Of a DNA stretch of 64,000 nt, positions 36,751 through 44,927 are shown one piece after another. How positions within the stretch are numbered: position 1 is the stretch's first letter; each line of letters opens with the position of its first letter. The translations under genes were made by a program, and so were the position numbers. Under the pieces are notes generated by a model. The model was given only the letters and a program-made list of their open reading frames with translations. It was not told where the DNA came from and searched no databases. The stretch is from CAVVXN01 sp963772585 (GTDB taxonomy: Bacteria; Planctomycetota; PLA2; JAEUHO01), in assembly GCA_963772585.1 (NCBI GenBank), contig CAVYXV010000008.1, positions 434,001 through 498,000 on the forward strand. The letters run 5' to 3'.

Positions 36751-37986
36751 ATGATCGAATCTTCCTCCCCCCCGGATCCCACGCCTCCTCTGCTGGTGGA
36801 GACGAGGGCGGAGTTGGAGAGGCTGGCGGAGGCGGTACGGCAGGCGTCGCGGATCGCGCTCGACGTCGAGGCGAACAGCCTCTTCGCCTACCGGGAGAGG
36901 GTCTGTGTCGTCCAGGTGACGGTCGGGACGCGGAACTTCATCGTGGACCCGCTCGCCGTGGAGGACCTATCGCCCCTCGCGCGGGCGATCGACCGCGAGG
37001 ACGTGGAGGTCCTCTTCCACGGCGGCGACTACGACATCGCACTGCTTTCGCGGGAACACGCCTTCCGCTTCCACCGGGTCTTCGACACGATGATCGCGGC
37101 GACGATCCTGGGCGAGGAGAAGGTGGGGCTCGCGGACCTCGTCCGGGAGGCGACGGGCGTGGAACTGGACAAGAAGTTCCAGAAGGCCGACTGGGGCAAA
37201 CGGCCGCTGACGGCCGAGCAGTTGGATTACCTCCACCGGGACACGGCGTACCTGCCGCTGCTCCGGGATCGGCTCGGCGCGCGCCTGGCGGAGGAGGATC
37301 TCGTCGAGGAAGGGGACATCGAATTCCGGCGGCTGGCGGGCCGGCAGGGCATGGAACCGGTGTTCGACCCCGAAGGGTGGCGGGGGCTCAAGGGGGCGAA
37401 CCGTCTCGATGCGGCGGGCCGGGCGATCCTGCGTCGCCTCTGGGTGTGGCGCGACGCGGAGGCGGCCCGCCTCGACCGTCCGCCGTTCAAGGTGCTCCCG
37501 CCGCGGATGATGGTCGATCTCGCACTTCGTCCGCCGCGCGATCCGCGCCGTCCGGAGGACCTGCGGGTCGTGCCCGCCGGCATCCGGCGGCGGTTCGGCT
37601 CGCCCATCCTCGGCGCGGTCCGCGACGGACTCGCCGATGCCGACGGCGGACGCGAACCGCCGAAGGGCGAGCGCGTGCGCGTCGACGCGGCCGAGGCGGC
37701 GCGGAGGAAGGTCGTCCGCGCGAGGGAGGATGCGCTGCGTGCGTGGCGTCGCAAGGAGGCTCGCGCGCGCGGCGTCCCGAACCTGGTCGTGCTCCCCAAC
37801 CGGGCCCTGGGGCGCATCGCGCACGAGATCCCGGGAGGGACGGAACAACTGGCGGCGGATCCCGACGTGGGGCCGAAGCGCGCCGAACGGTATGGCGAGG
37901 CGATCCTGGAGGTCGCGAGACGCGCCCAGGACGCGAAGCGACGGAGCCGGGAGCCCGCTGCAGGGAAGTCAGAGGACCCGGGCTAA
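36751..37986 (+). CDS. rnd: Ribonuclease D
   Basis: 411 residues. The DEDD 3'-5' exonuclease domain (about 15-195) shows ALDVEANSLFAYRERVCVVQV (Asp, Glu), LFHGGDYDIALL (Asp) and LDYLHRDTAYLPLL (Tyr, Asp). An HRDC-like helical domain lies near 330-385 (NLVVLPNRALGRIAHEIPGG, DVGPKRAERYGEAILE). It trims tRNA precursors and other structured RNAs. The TAA stop overlaps the first base of an R2 element. Confidence 0.94.
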   Translation: MIESSSPPDPTPPLLVETRAELERLAEAVRQASRIALDVEANSLFAYRERVCVVQVTVGTRNFIVDPLAVEDLSPLARAIDREDVEVLFHGGDYDIALLSREHAFRFHRVFDTMIAATILGEEKVGLADLVREATGVELDKKFQKADWGKRPLTAEQLDYLHRDTAYLPLLRDRLGARLAEEDLVEEGDIEFRRLAGRQGMEPVFDPEGWRGLKGANRLDAAGRAILRRLWVWRDAEAARLDRPPFKVLPPRMMVDLALRPPRDPRRPEDLRVVPAGIRRRFGSPILGAVRDGLADADGGREPPKGERVRVDAAEAARRKVVRAREDALRAWRRKEARARGVPNLVVLPNRALGRIAHEIPGGTEQLAADPDVGPKRAERYGEAILEVARRAQDAKRRSREPAAGKSEDPG

Positions 37987-38165
37987 GGGCCCGTCCGTGA
38001 ATGAGTGTCGCCCTTTCCACTCGCCTTCACGCCGCCTGCGGCCCTTCCTCGGTCGCGAATTCCTCAGCGTAGCTGGCGCTACGCCTCCGGATCCGCTCCC
38101 TCGTCATGACCACATCCGACGCGAATCCGAGCGTCCTTCTCAACACTTGTTCCCGGCCAGGCCCT
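37986..38165 (+). mobile_element. R2 element (MITE-like), copy 2, full form
   Basis: Begins AGGGCCCGTCCGTGAATGAG and ends CCGGCCAGGCCCT, giving imperfect inverted ends. The body repeats the 13.5-kb copy: CACGCCGCCTGCGGCCC, TCCTCGGTCGCGAATTC, the hairpin GCGTAGCTGGCGCTACGC, CTCCGGATCCGCT and CGACGCGAATCCGAGCG. The first base is the last base of the rnd stop codon. Confidence 0.75.
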
Positions 38166-38166
38166 A

Positions 38167-38236
38167 AGGGCCTGTCCGTCAACGACTCTCACCCTCTGCA
38201 CGCGCCTCTTGCAAGACGTGTTTCCGGCCAGGCCCT
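38167..38236 (+). mobile_element. R2 element, internally deleted 70-bp derivative
   Basis: Starts AGGGCCTGTCCGTCAACGACTCTC (the R2 left end, closest to the 13.7-kb copy) and ends GTTTCCGGCCAGGCCCT (the R2 right end). The middle is lost, leaving both termini. Confidence 0.7.
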
Positions 38237-38498
38237 GACCTCATCGTTCGCGAACGGGCGTTGAAGTCGCGCGGCCCTCGTGTCCGGGGCCGGGAGGACT
38301 CCGAGGAGGCGAGTCCGGCGGGCGAGGGGGATCCCGCATGGCGAATCGGTCGTACGCCTCTCCCGCCTTGCCCTCGAACGCGAGCTCCGCACCACGGCAC
38401 CCTGTGGAACGGGAACGAGACCCGCACGACCCTGTAGCCCCCTGACGGCCCACGACTTCGGGCCGTCACGTCGCGCGCTTCGCGGGCATCGAGGCTAG
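38237..38498 (+). mobile_element. R1 element, variant lacking the hairpin segment
   Basis: Left end degenerate (GACCTCATCGTTCGCGAACG), then GCGTTGAAGTCGCGCGGCCCTCG, the long-form extra segment (CCGGGGCCGGGAGGACTCCG), and CGCCTCTCCCGCCTTGCCCTC, where the hairpin module of other R1 copies is missing. The right end is CGCTTCGCGGGCATCGAGG followed by CTAG. CTA of that CTAG is the stop codon of the acidic protein gene. Confidence 0.75.
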
Positions 38499-38869
38499 TC
38501 GTCGTCGTCCCAGTCCTCGTCGTCGTCGTCGTCGTCCCAGTCCTCGTCGTCATCCCAGTCTTCGTCGTCGTCTTCGAGGTCGTCGAGGTCGTCGTCATCC
38601 TCGTCGTCGTCATCCTCGTCGTCGTCGTCGTCGTCTTCTTCTTCGTCCTCGTCCTCGTCGTCGTCCTCGTCGTCGTCCAGATCCTCGTCGTCGAGGTCGT
38701 CGTCGAGGTCGTCATCGAGATCCTCGTCGTCCTCTTCGTCCCCGTCGTCCTCGTCGTCCTCGTCGTCGAGATCCTCGTCGTCGTCCTCCTTCGCGAACGC
38801 GGCGAGAGGGGCCGGGAAGAGGCGGTCGAGGAGTTCCTCGAAGAAGCTTTCGTTCAGACCGGACGCCAT
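38495..38869 (-). CDS. Extremely acidic Asp-rich protein
   Basis: 124 residues. The first 28 (MASGLNESFFEELLDRLFPAP...) look like an amphipathic helix. From about 29 on the protein is almost only Asp and Glu, with occasional Leu and, near the end, DEDWDDD-type units. ATG 38869 has GGGAGG ten bases upstream; the longer frame to 38908 is unlikely. The DNA is a GTCGTC-type trinucleotide repeat in reverse, so slippage may vary its length. No signal peptide. It could bind cations or basic proteins; the function is unknown. Confidence 0.7.
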   Translation of the reverse strand: MASGLNESFFEELLDRLFPAPLAAFAKEDDDEDLDDEDDEDDGDEEDDEDLDDDLDDDLDDEDLDDDEDDDEDEDEEEDDDDDDEDDDDEDDDDLDDLEDDDEDWDDDEDWDDDDDDEDWDDDD

Positions 38870-38912
38870 GGAAGTAGCCTCCCAGCGACCGTTGGAGACA
38901 CGCTCCAACAGC

Positions 38913-38928
38913 GGGGGTACCTATACCC
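38913..38928. promoter_or_regulatory. Inverted repeat in the divergent acidic-protein/nadE gap
   Basis: GGGGTACCTATACCCC is a near-palindrome about 45 bases before the acidic-protein start, in a locally AT-richer spot. It could be an operator or promoter part; there is no independent evidence. Confidence 0.3.
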
Positions 38929-39045
38929 CTGCCCCAACCCACGTCAAGTGGCACTCCGCCGGGGATTCGGGGGGTCCGGAGGGCCGCTCGGGGTGCCGGA
39001 CGGGGCCGGTCCTCGTAGACTTCGAGGCCGGCCCCGGAGGTGCCC

Positions 39046-40701
39046 GTGAAGCTCGCCCTGGCGCAGATCGACACCACGGCCGGCGATGTCGGCGGCAACG
39101 CCGGGCGCATCGCCGCGGCCTGGGAGCGCGCCCGGTCCGAGGGGGCCGACCTCCTCGTCGTGCCCGAGTTGGCCGTCGTCGGCTACCCCCCGCGGGATCT
39201 CCTGCTCCGGCCGGCTCTCGTAGAACGCGCCGGCGAGGCCGTCGGTGACCTGGCCCGTCGCTTCGCGGACGGCCCGCCGGCAATCCTCGGCTCCGTGGTT
39301 CCCAACCCCGAACCCGTGGGGCGCCCGCTGCTCAACGCCGCCCTCCTGGTCGAGGCGGGCGGCGTCCGGGCGACCTACGCCAAACGGCTCCTGCCCACCT
39401 ACGACGTCTTCGACGAGCACCGCTACTTCGAACCGGGACGCCGGCCCGGCGTCGTCGAGGTGGCGGGCCGGCGGGTGGGCCTCCTCGTCTGCGAAGACCT
39501 CTGGGTGAAGGATCTCGTCCGGGGACGGCGCCTCTACGCGGCCGACCCGCCGGCCGACCTGGCGAGCGCGGGCATCGACCTCGCGGTCGCGATCGCCGCG
39601 TCGCCCTACCACCAGGGCAAGGACGCCCACCGCCGCTCCCTCTTCTCGGCCGAGGCACGCCGGATGGGGGTCCCCCTGATCGCGTGCCAGCAAGTAGGTG
39701 CGAACGACGAAGTCCTCTTCGACGGGTGCAGCCGCGTGTTCGCCGCGGACGGGAGCGACGTGCTCCGTCTCGCCGCCTTCGAGGAGGACTTCTGCACCGT
39801 CGATCCCTTCGCGCCCGGGGAGGGAAGGGATCGAGAGGATCTCGCTCCCGGCGACCCGGAAGGCGCCGAGGAGTTGCGGCGCGCCCTGGTGATGGGCATC
39901 CGCGGCTACTTCCGCAAGACGGGGTTCTCGCGGGCGATCGTGGGACTCTCGGGCGGGGTGGACTCGGGCGTGACCGTCGGCCTCGCCGCCGACGCCCTGG
40001 GCGCGGAGAACGTGACCGCGGTGGCCATGCCGGGCCCCTTCTCCGCCGCGATGAGCCTCGAGGACGCTCGGGAACAGGCGGGGGTCCTGGGCGTGGCGTT
40101 CCGTTCGATCCCCATCGGCGGGCCGTACGAGGGCCTGCTCCGGCTGCTGGCTCCCTCGTTCGGCGGGCGACCGTTCGACGCGACGGAAGAGAATCTCCAG
40201 TCGCGCATCCGCGGCACGATCTTGATGGCGCTCTCGAACAAGTGGGGAGCGTTGGTCCTCGCCACCGGGAACAAGAGCGAGATGGCCGTGGGCTACGCCA
40301 CGCTCTACGGCGACATGAACGGAGGCCTCGCCGTCCTCTCCGACGTCTGGAAGACGAAGGTCTACGGCCTGGCCCGGCTGTACCTCGCCCGGGGGCGGAT
40401 TCCGGAACGAACGGTCACGCGCCCGCCGTCCGCGGAACTGAGGCCGGATCAGAAGGACGAGGACAGCCTCCCCCCCTACCCCGTTCTCGACCGGATCCTG
40501 AGGGCGCGCGTCGAACAGGGTTGCAGCCTGGACGACCTCGTGGCGGCCGGTGAGGACCGCGCGACCGCCGAGCGGGTGCTGCGGATGGTCGAGCTCGCCG
40601 AGTACAAGCGCCGGCAGATGGCCCCGGGACTGAAGGTGACCCCCACCGCGTTCGGCGTCGGATGGCGGATGCCGATCGCCCGCCCCGTCAGCCTGCTGTA
40701 G
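39046..40701 (+). CDS. nadE: Glutamine-dependent NAD+ synthetase
   Basis: 551 residues. The N-terminal nitrilase-type amidase (1-260) supplies ammonia: Glu in VVPELAVVGYPPRD, Lys in ATYAKRLLPTYDVFDEHRYF and Cys in LLVCEDLW. The synthetase domain (about 275-551) has the PP-loop GLSGGVDSGVTVGLAADAL, then LATGNKSEMAVGYATLYGDMNGG and PSAELRPDQKDEDSLPPY. It makes NAD+ from deamido-NAD+. GTG 39046 lies five bases after GGAGG and is preferred to GTG 39040. gpmA follows 22 bases later. Confidence 0.96.
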   Translation: MKLALAQIDTTAGDVGGNAGRIAAAWERARSEGADLLVVPELAVVGYPPRDLLLRPALVERAGEAVGDLARRFADGPPAILGSVVPNPEPVGRPLLNAALLVEAGGVRATYAKRLLPTYDVFDEHRYFEPGRRPGVVEVAGRRVGLLVCEDLWVKDLVRGRRLYAADPPADLASAGIDLAVAIAASPYHQGKDAHRRSLFSAEARRMGVPLIACQQVGANDEVLFDGCSRVFAADGSDVLRLAAFEEDFCTVDPFAPGEGRDREDLAPGDPEGAEELRRALVMGIRGYFRKTGFSRAIVGLSGGVDSGVTVGLAADALGAENVTAVAMPGPFSAAMSLEDAREQAGVLGVAFRSIPIGGPYEGLLRLLAPSFGGRPFDATEENLQSRIRGTILMALSNKWGALVLATGNKSEMAVGYATLYGDMNGGLAVLSDVWKTKVYGLARLYLARGRIPERTVTRPPSAELRPDQKDEDSLPPYPVLDRILRARVEQGCSLDDLVAAGEDRATAERVLRMVELAEYKRRQMAPGLKVTPTAFGVGWRMPIARPVSLL

Positions 40702-40723
40702 ACGAGAGGCAGAGGAGACGCGC

Positions 40724-41470
40724 ATGAAGACGCTGGTCCTGCTTCGACACGGCGAGAGCACGTGGAACAAGGAGAATCGCTTCACGGGATGGACCGACGT
40801 GGACCTGAACGAGAAGGGAGTCCGGGAAGCCCACGAGGCGGCGAAGCTGCTCCGGGAAGAGGGACTCACCTTCGACGTGGCCTACACGTCCGTCCTCAAG
40901 CGCGCCATCCGGACCTTGTGGATCGTGCTGGAGGACATGGACCTCATGTGGCTTCCCGTCCACCGCCGATGGCGCCTGAACGAGCGGCACTACGGCGCGC
41001 TCCAGGGGCTCGACAAGGCGGAGACCGCAGAGAAGCACGGCGCCGAGCAGGTCCACATCTGGCGCCGCAGCTACGACGTCCAACCGCCCGCCCTCACCCG
41101 CGACGACGAGCGCTGGCCGGGGCACGACCGGCGGTACGCGAGCCTCGATCCCGCGGAGATCCCGCTGACCGAGTGCCTGAAGGACACGGTCCACCGGTTC
41201 CTGCCGGCGTGGAACGACGAGATCGCCCCCGCCGTCCGCCGGGGCGAGCGCGTGCTCATCGCGGCGCACGGCAACAGCCTGCGCGCCCTCGTGAAGCATC
41301 TCGACGGCATCTCCAACGAGGAGATCGTCGGGCTGAACATTCCGACCGGGATTCCTCTCGTCTACGAGCTGAAGGACGATCTGACGCCGACCGGGCACCG
41401 CTACCTCGGAGATCCCGAGGCCGCCAAGCGCGCCGCCGCCGCCGTCGCGAACCAGGCGAAGCGCCGCTGA
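40724..41470 (+). CDS. gpmA: 2,3-bisphosphoglycerate-dependent phosphoglycerate mutase
   Basis: 248 residues, the full length of dPGM. Visible are the phosphohistidine motif LLRHGESTWNKENRFTGWTDVDLNEKG, TSVLKRAIRTLWIVLEDMD, LNERHYGALQGLDKAE, and the second histidine in IAAHGNSLRALVKHLDGIS. It interconverts 2- and 3-phosphoglycerate in glycolysis. A ribosome-binding site (GAGAGGCAGAGGAG) precedes the ATG. It is probably cotranscribed with nadE. Confidence 0.97.
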   Translation: MKTLVLLRHGESTWNKENRFTGWTDVDLNEKGVREAHEAAKLLREEGLTFDVAYTSVLKRAIRTLWIVLEDMDLMWLPVHRRWRLNERHYGALQGLDKAETAEKHGAEQVHIWRRSYDVQPPALTRDDERWPGHDRRYASLDPAEIPLTECLKDTVHRFLPAWNDEIAPAVRRGERVLIAAHGNSLRALVKHLDGISNEEIVGLNIPTGIPLVYELKDDLTPTGHRYLGDPEAAKRAAAAVANQAKRR

Positions 41471-41544
41471 GGCAAGAGGTCCGCAGTCGGCGGAATCCCC
41501 GGATTCGATTCCCTTCGGTGCTCTCCTGTCGGCGGCTGAGGCGA

Positions 41545-42663
41545 TCAGCGGCGGAGCACGAGGTAGGCGAGGAAACCCACGTAGCACGTCAGCAGAACCA
41601 AGCCGTCGCGGCGGCGCACGGCGGCGTTGCGCCACAGGAAGAAGAGCGGCAGGGCGCTCGTGCCGAGCATGACCAGCCCGTCCACGAGCATCCCGCTCTC
41701 GACGAAGCCCCCCGGGATGGCGATCGGCCTCACCACGGACGCCAGCCCGAGGACGCCGAGCAGGTTGAACACGTTGCTGCCCACGAGGTTTCCGACGGAA
41801 ATGTCCATCTCCTTGCGCATCGCCGCCACGACCGAGGTGGCCAGCTCGGGGAGGGACGTGCCGAACGCCACGATGGTCAACCCGACGAACTTCTCGCTCA
41901 CGCCGAGCAAGCTCATCACGCTCCGGGCGCTGTCCACCACCACGTCCGCACCCTCGACGACGCCGTAGATCCCCGCGACCACGACCAGGACCATGAGGAA
42001 GCGCGAGCGCGCGCGGAGGCGAAAGCCCTGCTGCGCCACGACGACGACCAGCACGCACAGGGCGAGGCCGCCCGCGACGACGACCGTCGTGGGGTTGGCG
42101 CGCCCCAGCGTCCCGATGCCGCCCGCGCAGAGGAGCACGAGGGCGGCGGCCCGGAGCGACACGAGGCCCTCGTCGGCGGGTTCCTCCGTGGGGATCTCGA
42201 AGTCGCGGGACGTCCCTTTCCTGATGAACAGGTAGTTCAGGAGCATGTAGCCGATGAGACCGCCGAAGAGCGCGGCCCCCTCGACCTGGGTCAGGACGTC
42301 GTCCATGCACAGCAGGAGGACGACTACGCTGACTCCGAGCATGATGGGGATGTCGCGGCGCACGACGACGCGGTGGCAGGTGATCGGCTGCACGACCGCA
42401 GCGATCCCCAGCACGAGGGCGATGTTGCAGATGTTGCTTCCGAACACGTTCCCGACCGCGATCATGCTGTTCCCCTCGATCGAGGAGATGAAGCTGACCA
42501 CGAACTCCGGCGCGGACGTGCCGAACGCCACGACGGTCAGCCCGATGACCACCGGCGGGATGTCGAAGCTCCGCGCCAGGTAGGACGCGCCCTTCACGAG
42601 CCACTCGGCACCGAAGTAGAGGAGCAGGAAGCCCAGGCCGAGCAGCAGGAGATCGAGCGCCAC
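41545..42663 (-). CDS. Na+/Ca2+ exchanger-type cation antiporter (CaCA family)
   Basis: About 372 residues with ten or so membrane helices. Both alpha-repeats are clear: VIGLTVVAFGTSAPEFVVSFISS with VFGSNICNIALVLG, and VGLTIVAFGTSLPELATSVVAA with LVGSNVFNLLGVLGLAS. It is related to YrbG-type Ca2+/Na+ antiporters and would act in the inner membrane. The start is uncertain: GTG 42663 gives a membrane N-terminus (LDLLLLGLGFLLLYFGAEWLVKGA), while the open frame continues to 42999 without sensible protein. A large hairpin lies in the upstream gap. Confidence 0.92.
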   Translation of the reverse strand: MALDLLLLGLGFLLLYFGAEWLVKGASYLARSFDIPPVVIGLTVVAFGTSAPEFVVSFISSIEGNSMIAVGNVFGSNICNIALVLGIAAVVQPITCHRVVVRRDIPIMLGVSVVVLLLCMDDVLTQVEGAALFGGLIGYMLLNYLFIRKGTSRDFEIPTEEPADEGLVSLRAAALVLLCAGGIGTLGRANPTTVVVAGGLALCVLVVVVAQQGFRLRARSRFLMVLVVVAGIYGVVEGADVVVDSARSVMSLLGVSEKFVGLTIVAFGTSLPELATSVVAAMRKEMDISVGNLVGSNVFNLLGVLGLASVVRPIAIPGGFVESGMLVDGLVMLGTSALPLFFLWRNAAVRRRDGLVLLTCYVGFLAYLVLRR

Positions 42664-42719
42664 CAGCGGGATGCTACCGGCTCCGCTCCCGCTCCCCCAG
42701 GAATCCGCCTCGTGCCGAT

Positions 42720-42774
42720 GGGAACGCCCCACTCCATGCCCGGAGGCGATTCCCTCCGCGGGTGGGGCGTTCCC
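42720..42774. promoter_or_regulatory. Large perfect inverted repeat between divergent genes
   Basis: Arms GGGAACGCCCCAC and GTGGGGCGTTCCC (13 bases, perfect) enclose a second stem CGGAGG/CCTCCG with loop CGATTC. It lies between the exchanger gene (leftward) and the thioredoxin-fold gene (rightward), 57 and 79 bases from their starts, so it may be an operator, a cruciform or a leader hairpin. Confidence 0.5.
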
Positions 42775-42853
42775 AGCCTCTCCACAGGCCGCACTTCGTG
42801 GCACGGTCGCCGGACCGGGGAATCGAGTTCGTCCCGGCCGGGAGGTCATGGTG

Positions 42854-43759
42854 ATGCATCGCAGCCATCTCGTCTTCATCCTGTCGATTCTGGGCGTCCT
42901 GCTCGCGGCACCCTTCTCCGCCGCGAAGGACAAGGACCCGGAACCGGTGGAGTGCGTGCGCCTGTCGCGCACGTGGGACGACGCCGTCGCCGAAGCCAAG
43001 CTCCGAAACGTGCCGATCGTCGTGCACAGCCACGGCTTCTACTGCGGACCGTGCTGGAGCATGCACAAGTCGGTCATGTGCAGCCGCAAGTACATCGAGT
43101 TCGCGGCCGAGAACACGGTGGAAGTGATCTCCCTGAGCCGACTCGAGGAAGGGATCGAGAAGAAGGAGGACCGTGCCGCTACCTACGAGGGCACGCGACG
43201 CGGCGAGAAGGGACGGTTCATGTGCGAGTTCCCGGGCCTCACCTCGGACGAGATGCTCGCCCTGAACCACAGCAAGGCGGGCACCTACAACGACACGGGG
43301 AAGGTCCCGTTCACCTGTCTGGTGGATCCCTACACGCTGCAGGAGATCCGTCGCTGGCAGGGCGGGACGCCCGCCGGCGAGATCATGGATGCGGCGAAGG
43401 ATGCCCGGGAGACGCTCGCGGAGGCGCACGGCGAGGGCTTCTCGGGGAAGGAGTGGGTGAAGCTCCTCGGCGCGGAGAAGGAAGCCTGGGAGAAGCGGGC
43501 CGACGGCGAGTACGCGAAGGCCCTCAAGGAGCTCGACAAGGTCGCGAAGAAGAGCGGAGACTGGCCCGACGCGGCGAAGGCCCGCCTCGAGGCCACGCGG
43601 ACCGAGGTCCTCGACGGCGCGAAGGCGGCCATCGCGGACCTCGAGTCGCGTCTCGAGTCGGAAGGCGTCAAGGTCAAGGGCGACGTCCGCAAGCTGATCT
43701 CGAAGCTGAAGGGGACGGGACTCGAGGACCAGGCCGAGGCGCTGCTCGAACGCTCGTAG
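42854..43759 (+). CDS. Exported thioredoxin-fold protein with CGPC motif
   Basis: 301 residues. A signal peptide (MHRSHLVFILSILGVLLAAPFSA) is followed by SRTWDDAVAEAKLRNVPIVVHSHGFYCGPCWSMHKSVM, a thioredoxin-type active site of the 'thiol:disulfide in periplasm' kind, then VPFTCLVDPYTLQEIRRWQGG. From about 190 the protein is a charged helical tail (EKRADGEYAKALKELDKVAKKSG and similar), perhaps a coiled coil. ATG 42854 is eight bases after GGAGG and is preferred to the ATG and GTG just before. Redox partner unknown. Confidence 0.8.
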   Translation: MHRSHLVFILSILGVLLAAPFSAAKDKDPEPVECVRLSRTWDDAVAEAKLRNVPIVVHSHGFYCGPCWSMHKSVMCSRKYIEFAAENTVEVISLSRLEEGIEKKEDRAATYEGTRRGEKGRFMCEFPGLTSDEMLALNHSKAGTYNDTGKVPFTCLVDPYTLQEIRRWQGGTPAGEIMDAAKDARETLAEAHGEGFSGKEWVKLLGAEKEAWEKRADGEYAKALKELDKVAKKSGDWPDAAKARLEATRTEVLDGAKAAIADLESRLESEGVKVKGDVRKLISKLKGTGLEDQAEALLERS

Positions 43760-43763
43760 GCGC

Positions 43764-44927
43764 TCACGCGGACGCGACCGACGCGAGCACGCACTTGAGG
43801 TATCGGCCCTCGGGGAAGGTCGTCGCGACGGGATGGTCGGGCGCGGCGCCGGAGAGGGCCAGGATCCGGACGGCACGGCCCGCGTCGAGGGAGGCGCCGC
43901 GGATCACGTCGAGCAGGGCGCTCTCCGAGACCAGACCGGAACAGGAGCACGTGCAGAGGAGACCGCCCGGCCGGACGGCCTGGATGGCCAGCCGGTTCAG
44001 GTCGCGGTAGCGGTGGAGCGCCGCGCCGAGACCCGCGCGGTCCCGGGCCCACTTCGGAGGGTCCACGATCACCACCTCGGGCTGTCGCGACGCCTCCGAG
44101 GCGGCGAGGCCCCGCAGCGCGTCGAAGACGTCGCCGTGCTCGAACCCCACCTCGAGACCGCCGGCGGCCGCGTTCTCCCGGGCGCGGGCGATCGCCTCCT
44201 CGTCGAGGTCCATGCCCCGGACCGACGCGGCGCCCGCGGCGGCGCACGCGAGGGCGAAGCCGCCCGTGTAGGTCATGCCGTCGAAGACGCTCCGGCCGGC
44301 GCTCACCGACGCCACCCAGGCTCGGTTGTCGCGCTGGTCGAGGAAGAAGCCCGTCTTGTGGCCCCCGGCCGGATCGACGCGGTAGATCACGCCGTTCTCG
44401 CGGATGTCCACGATCCCGACCGGTTCCGGTTCCGGGAGGCGGAACCCTTCGTGGCGAACGGCTTTCGGGTCGGCGCGCACGACCAGACGTTCGAGACCGG
44501 CCTCCCGGCGGAGGACTTCCCGCAGTTCATCCAGCCGCCGCTCCCAGCCGAGCGAGAAGAGCGCCACGCTGCCGACCTCGCCGAAGCGGTCCACCACCAG
44601 ACCGGACAGACCATCCCCCTCGGCGTGGACCACGCGCCAGGCGTTCGTCACGGCCGGCAGGCGGAGGAGGTCCCGCCGGAGGCGATCCGCCTCGCGGACG
44701 CGCGCCCGGAGCCAGGCCTCGTCCGGAGGGACGGCGGGATCGGTGGACAGGACGCGAATGGCGACGAGCGAACGCCCGTTGTAGAACCCGTAGCCGACCG
44801 CGCGGCCCTCGCGGGTGAGGAGGCGGACGACGTCACCGTCCGCGGTCCCGCGCTCGGGGCGCAGCACGCGCTTGGAGTAGACGAAGGGGTGGACCGGGGG
44901 ACCGCCGCGCAGGCGTACGCTCTTCAC
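43764..44927 (-). CDS. RlmI-like 23S rRNA (cytosine-C5) methyltransferase
   Basis: 387 residues. An N-terminal PUA-like domain (HPFVYSKRVL, VVRLLTREGRAVGYGFYN) is followed by the RlmI/RlmK middle part (VDRFGEVGSVALFSLGWE, NGVIYRVDPAGGHKTGFFLDQRDNR). The Rossmann methyltransferase has SVFDGMTYTGGFALACAAAGA and the catalytic VIVDPPKWARDRAGL. PCxGxxSxN-type end motifs read CTCSCSGLVSE. GTG 44927 overlaps the kinase stop as GTGA. The family methylates C1962 of 23S rRNA in E. coli; specificity here is inferred. Confidence 0.9.
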   Translation of the reverse strand: MKSVRLRGGPPVHPFVYSKRVLRPERGTADGDVVRLLTREGRAVGYGFYNGRSLVAIRVLSTDPAVPPDEAWLRARVREADRLRRDLLRLPAVTNAWRVVHAEGDGLSGLVVDRFGEVGSVALFSLGWERRLDELREVLRREAGLERLVVRADPKAVRHEGFRLPEPEPVGIVDIRENGVIYRVDPAGGHKTGFFLDQRDNRAWVASVSAGRSVFDGMTYTGGFALACAAAGAASVRGMDLDEEAIARARENAAAGGLEVGFEHGDVFDALRGLAASEASRQPEVVIVDPPKWARDRAGLGAALHRYRDLNRLAIQAVRPGGLLCTCSCSGLVSESALLDVIRGASLDAGRAVRILALSGAAPDHPVATTFPEGRYLKCVLASVASA

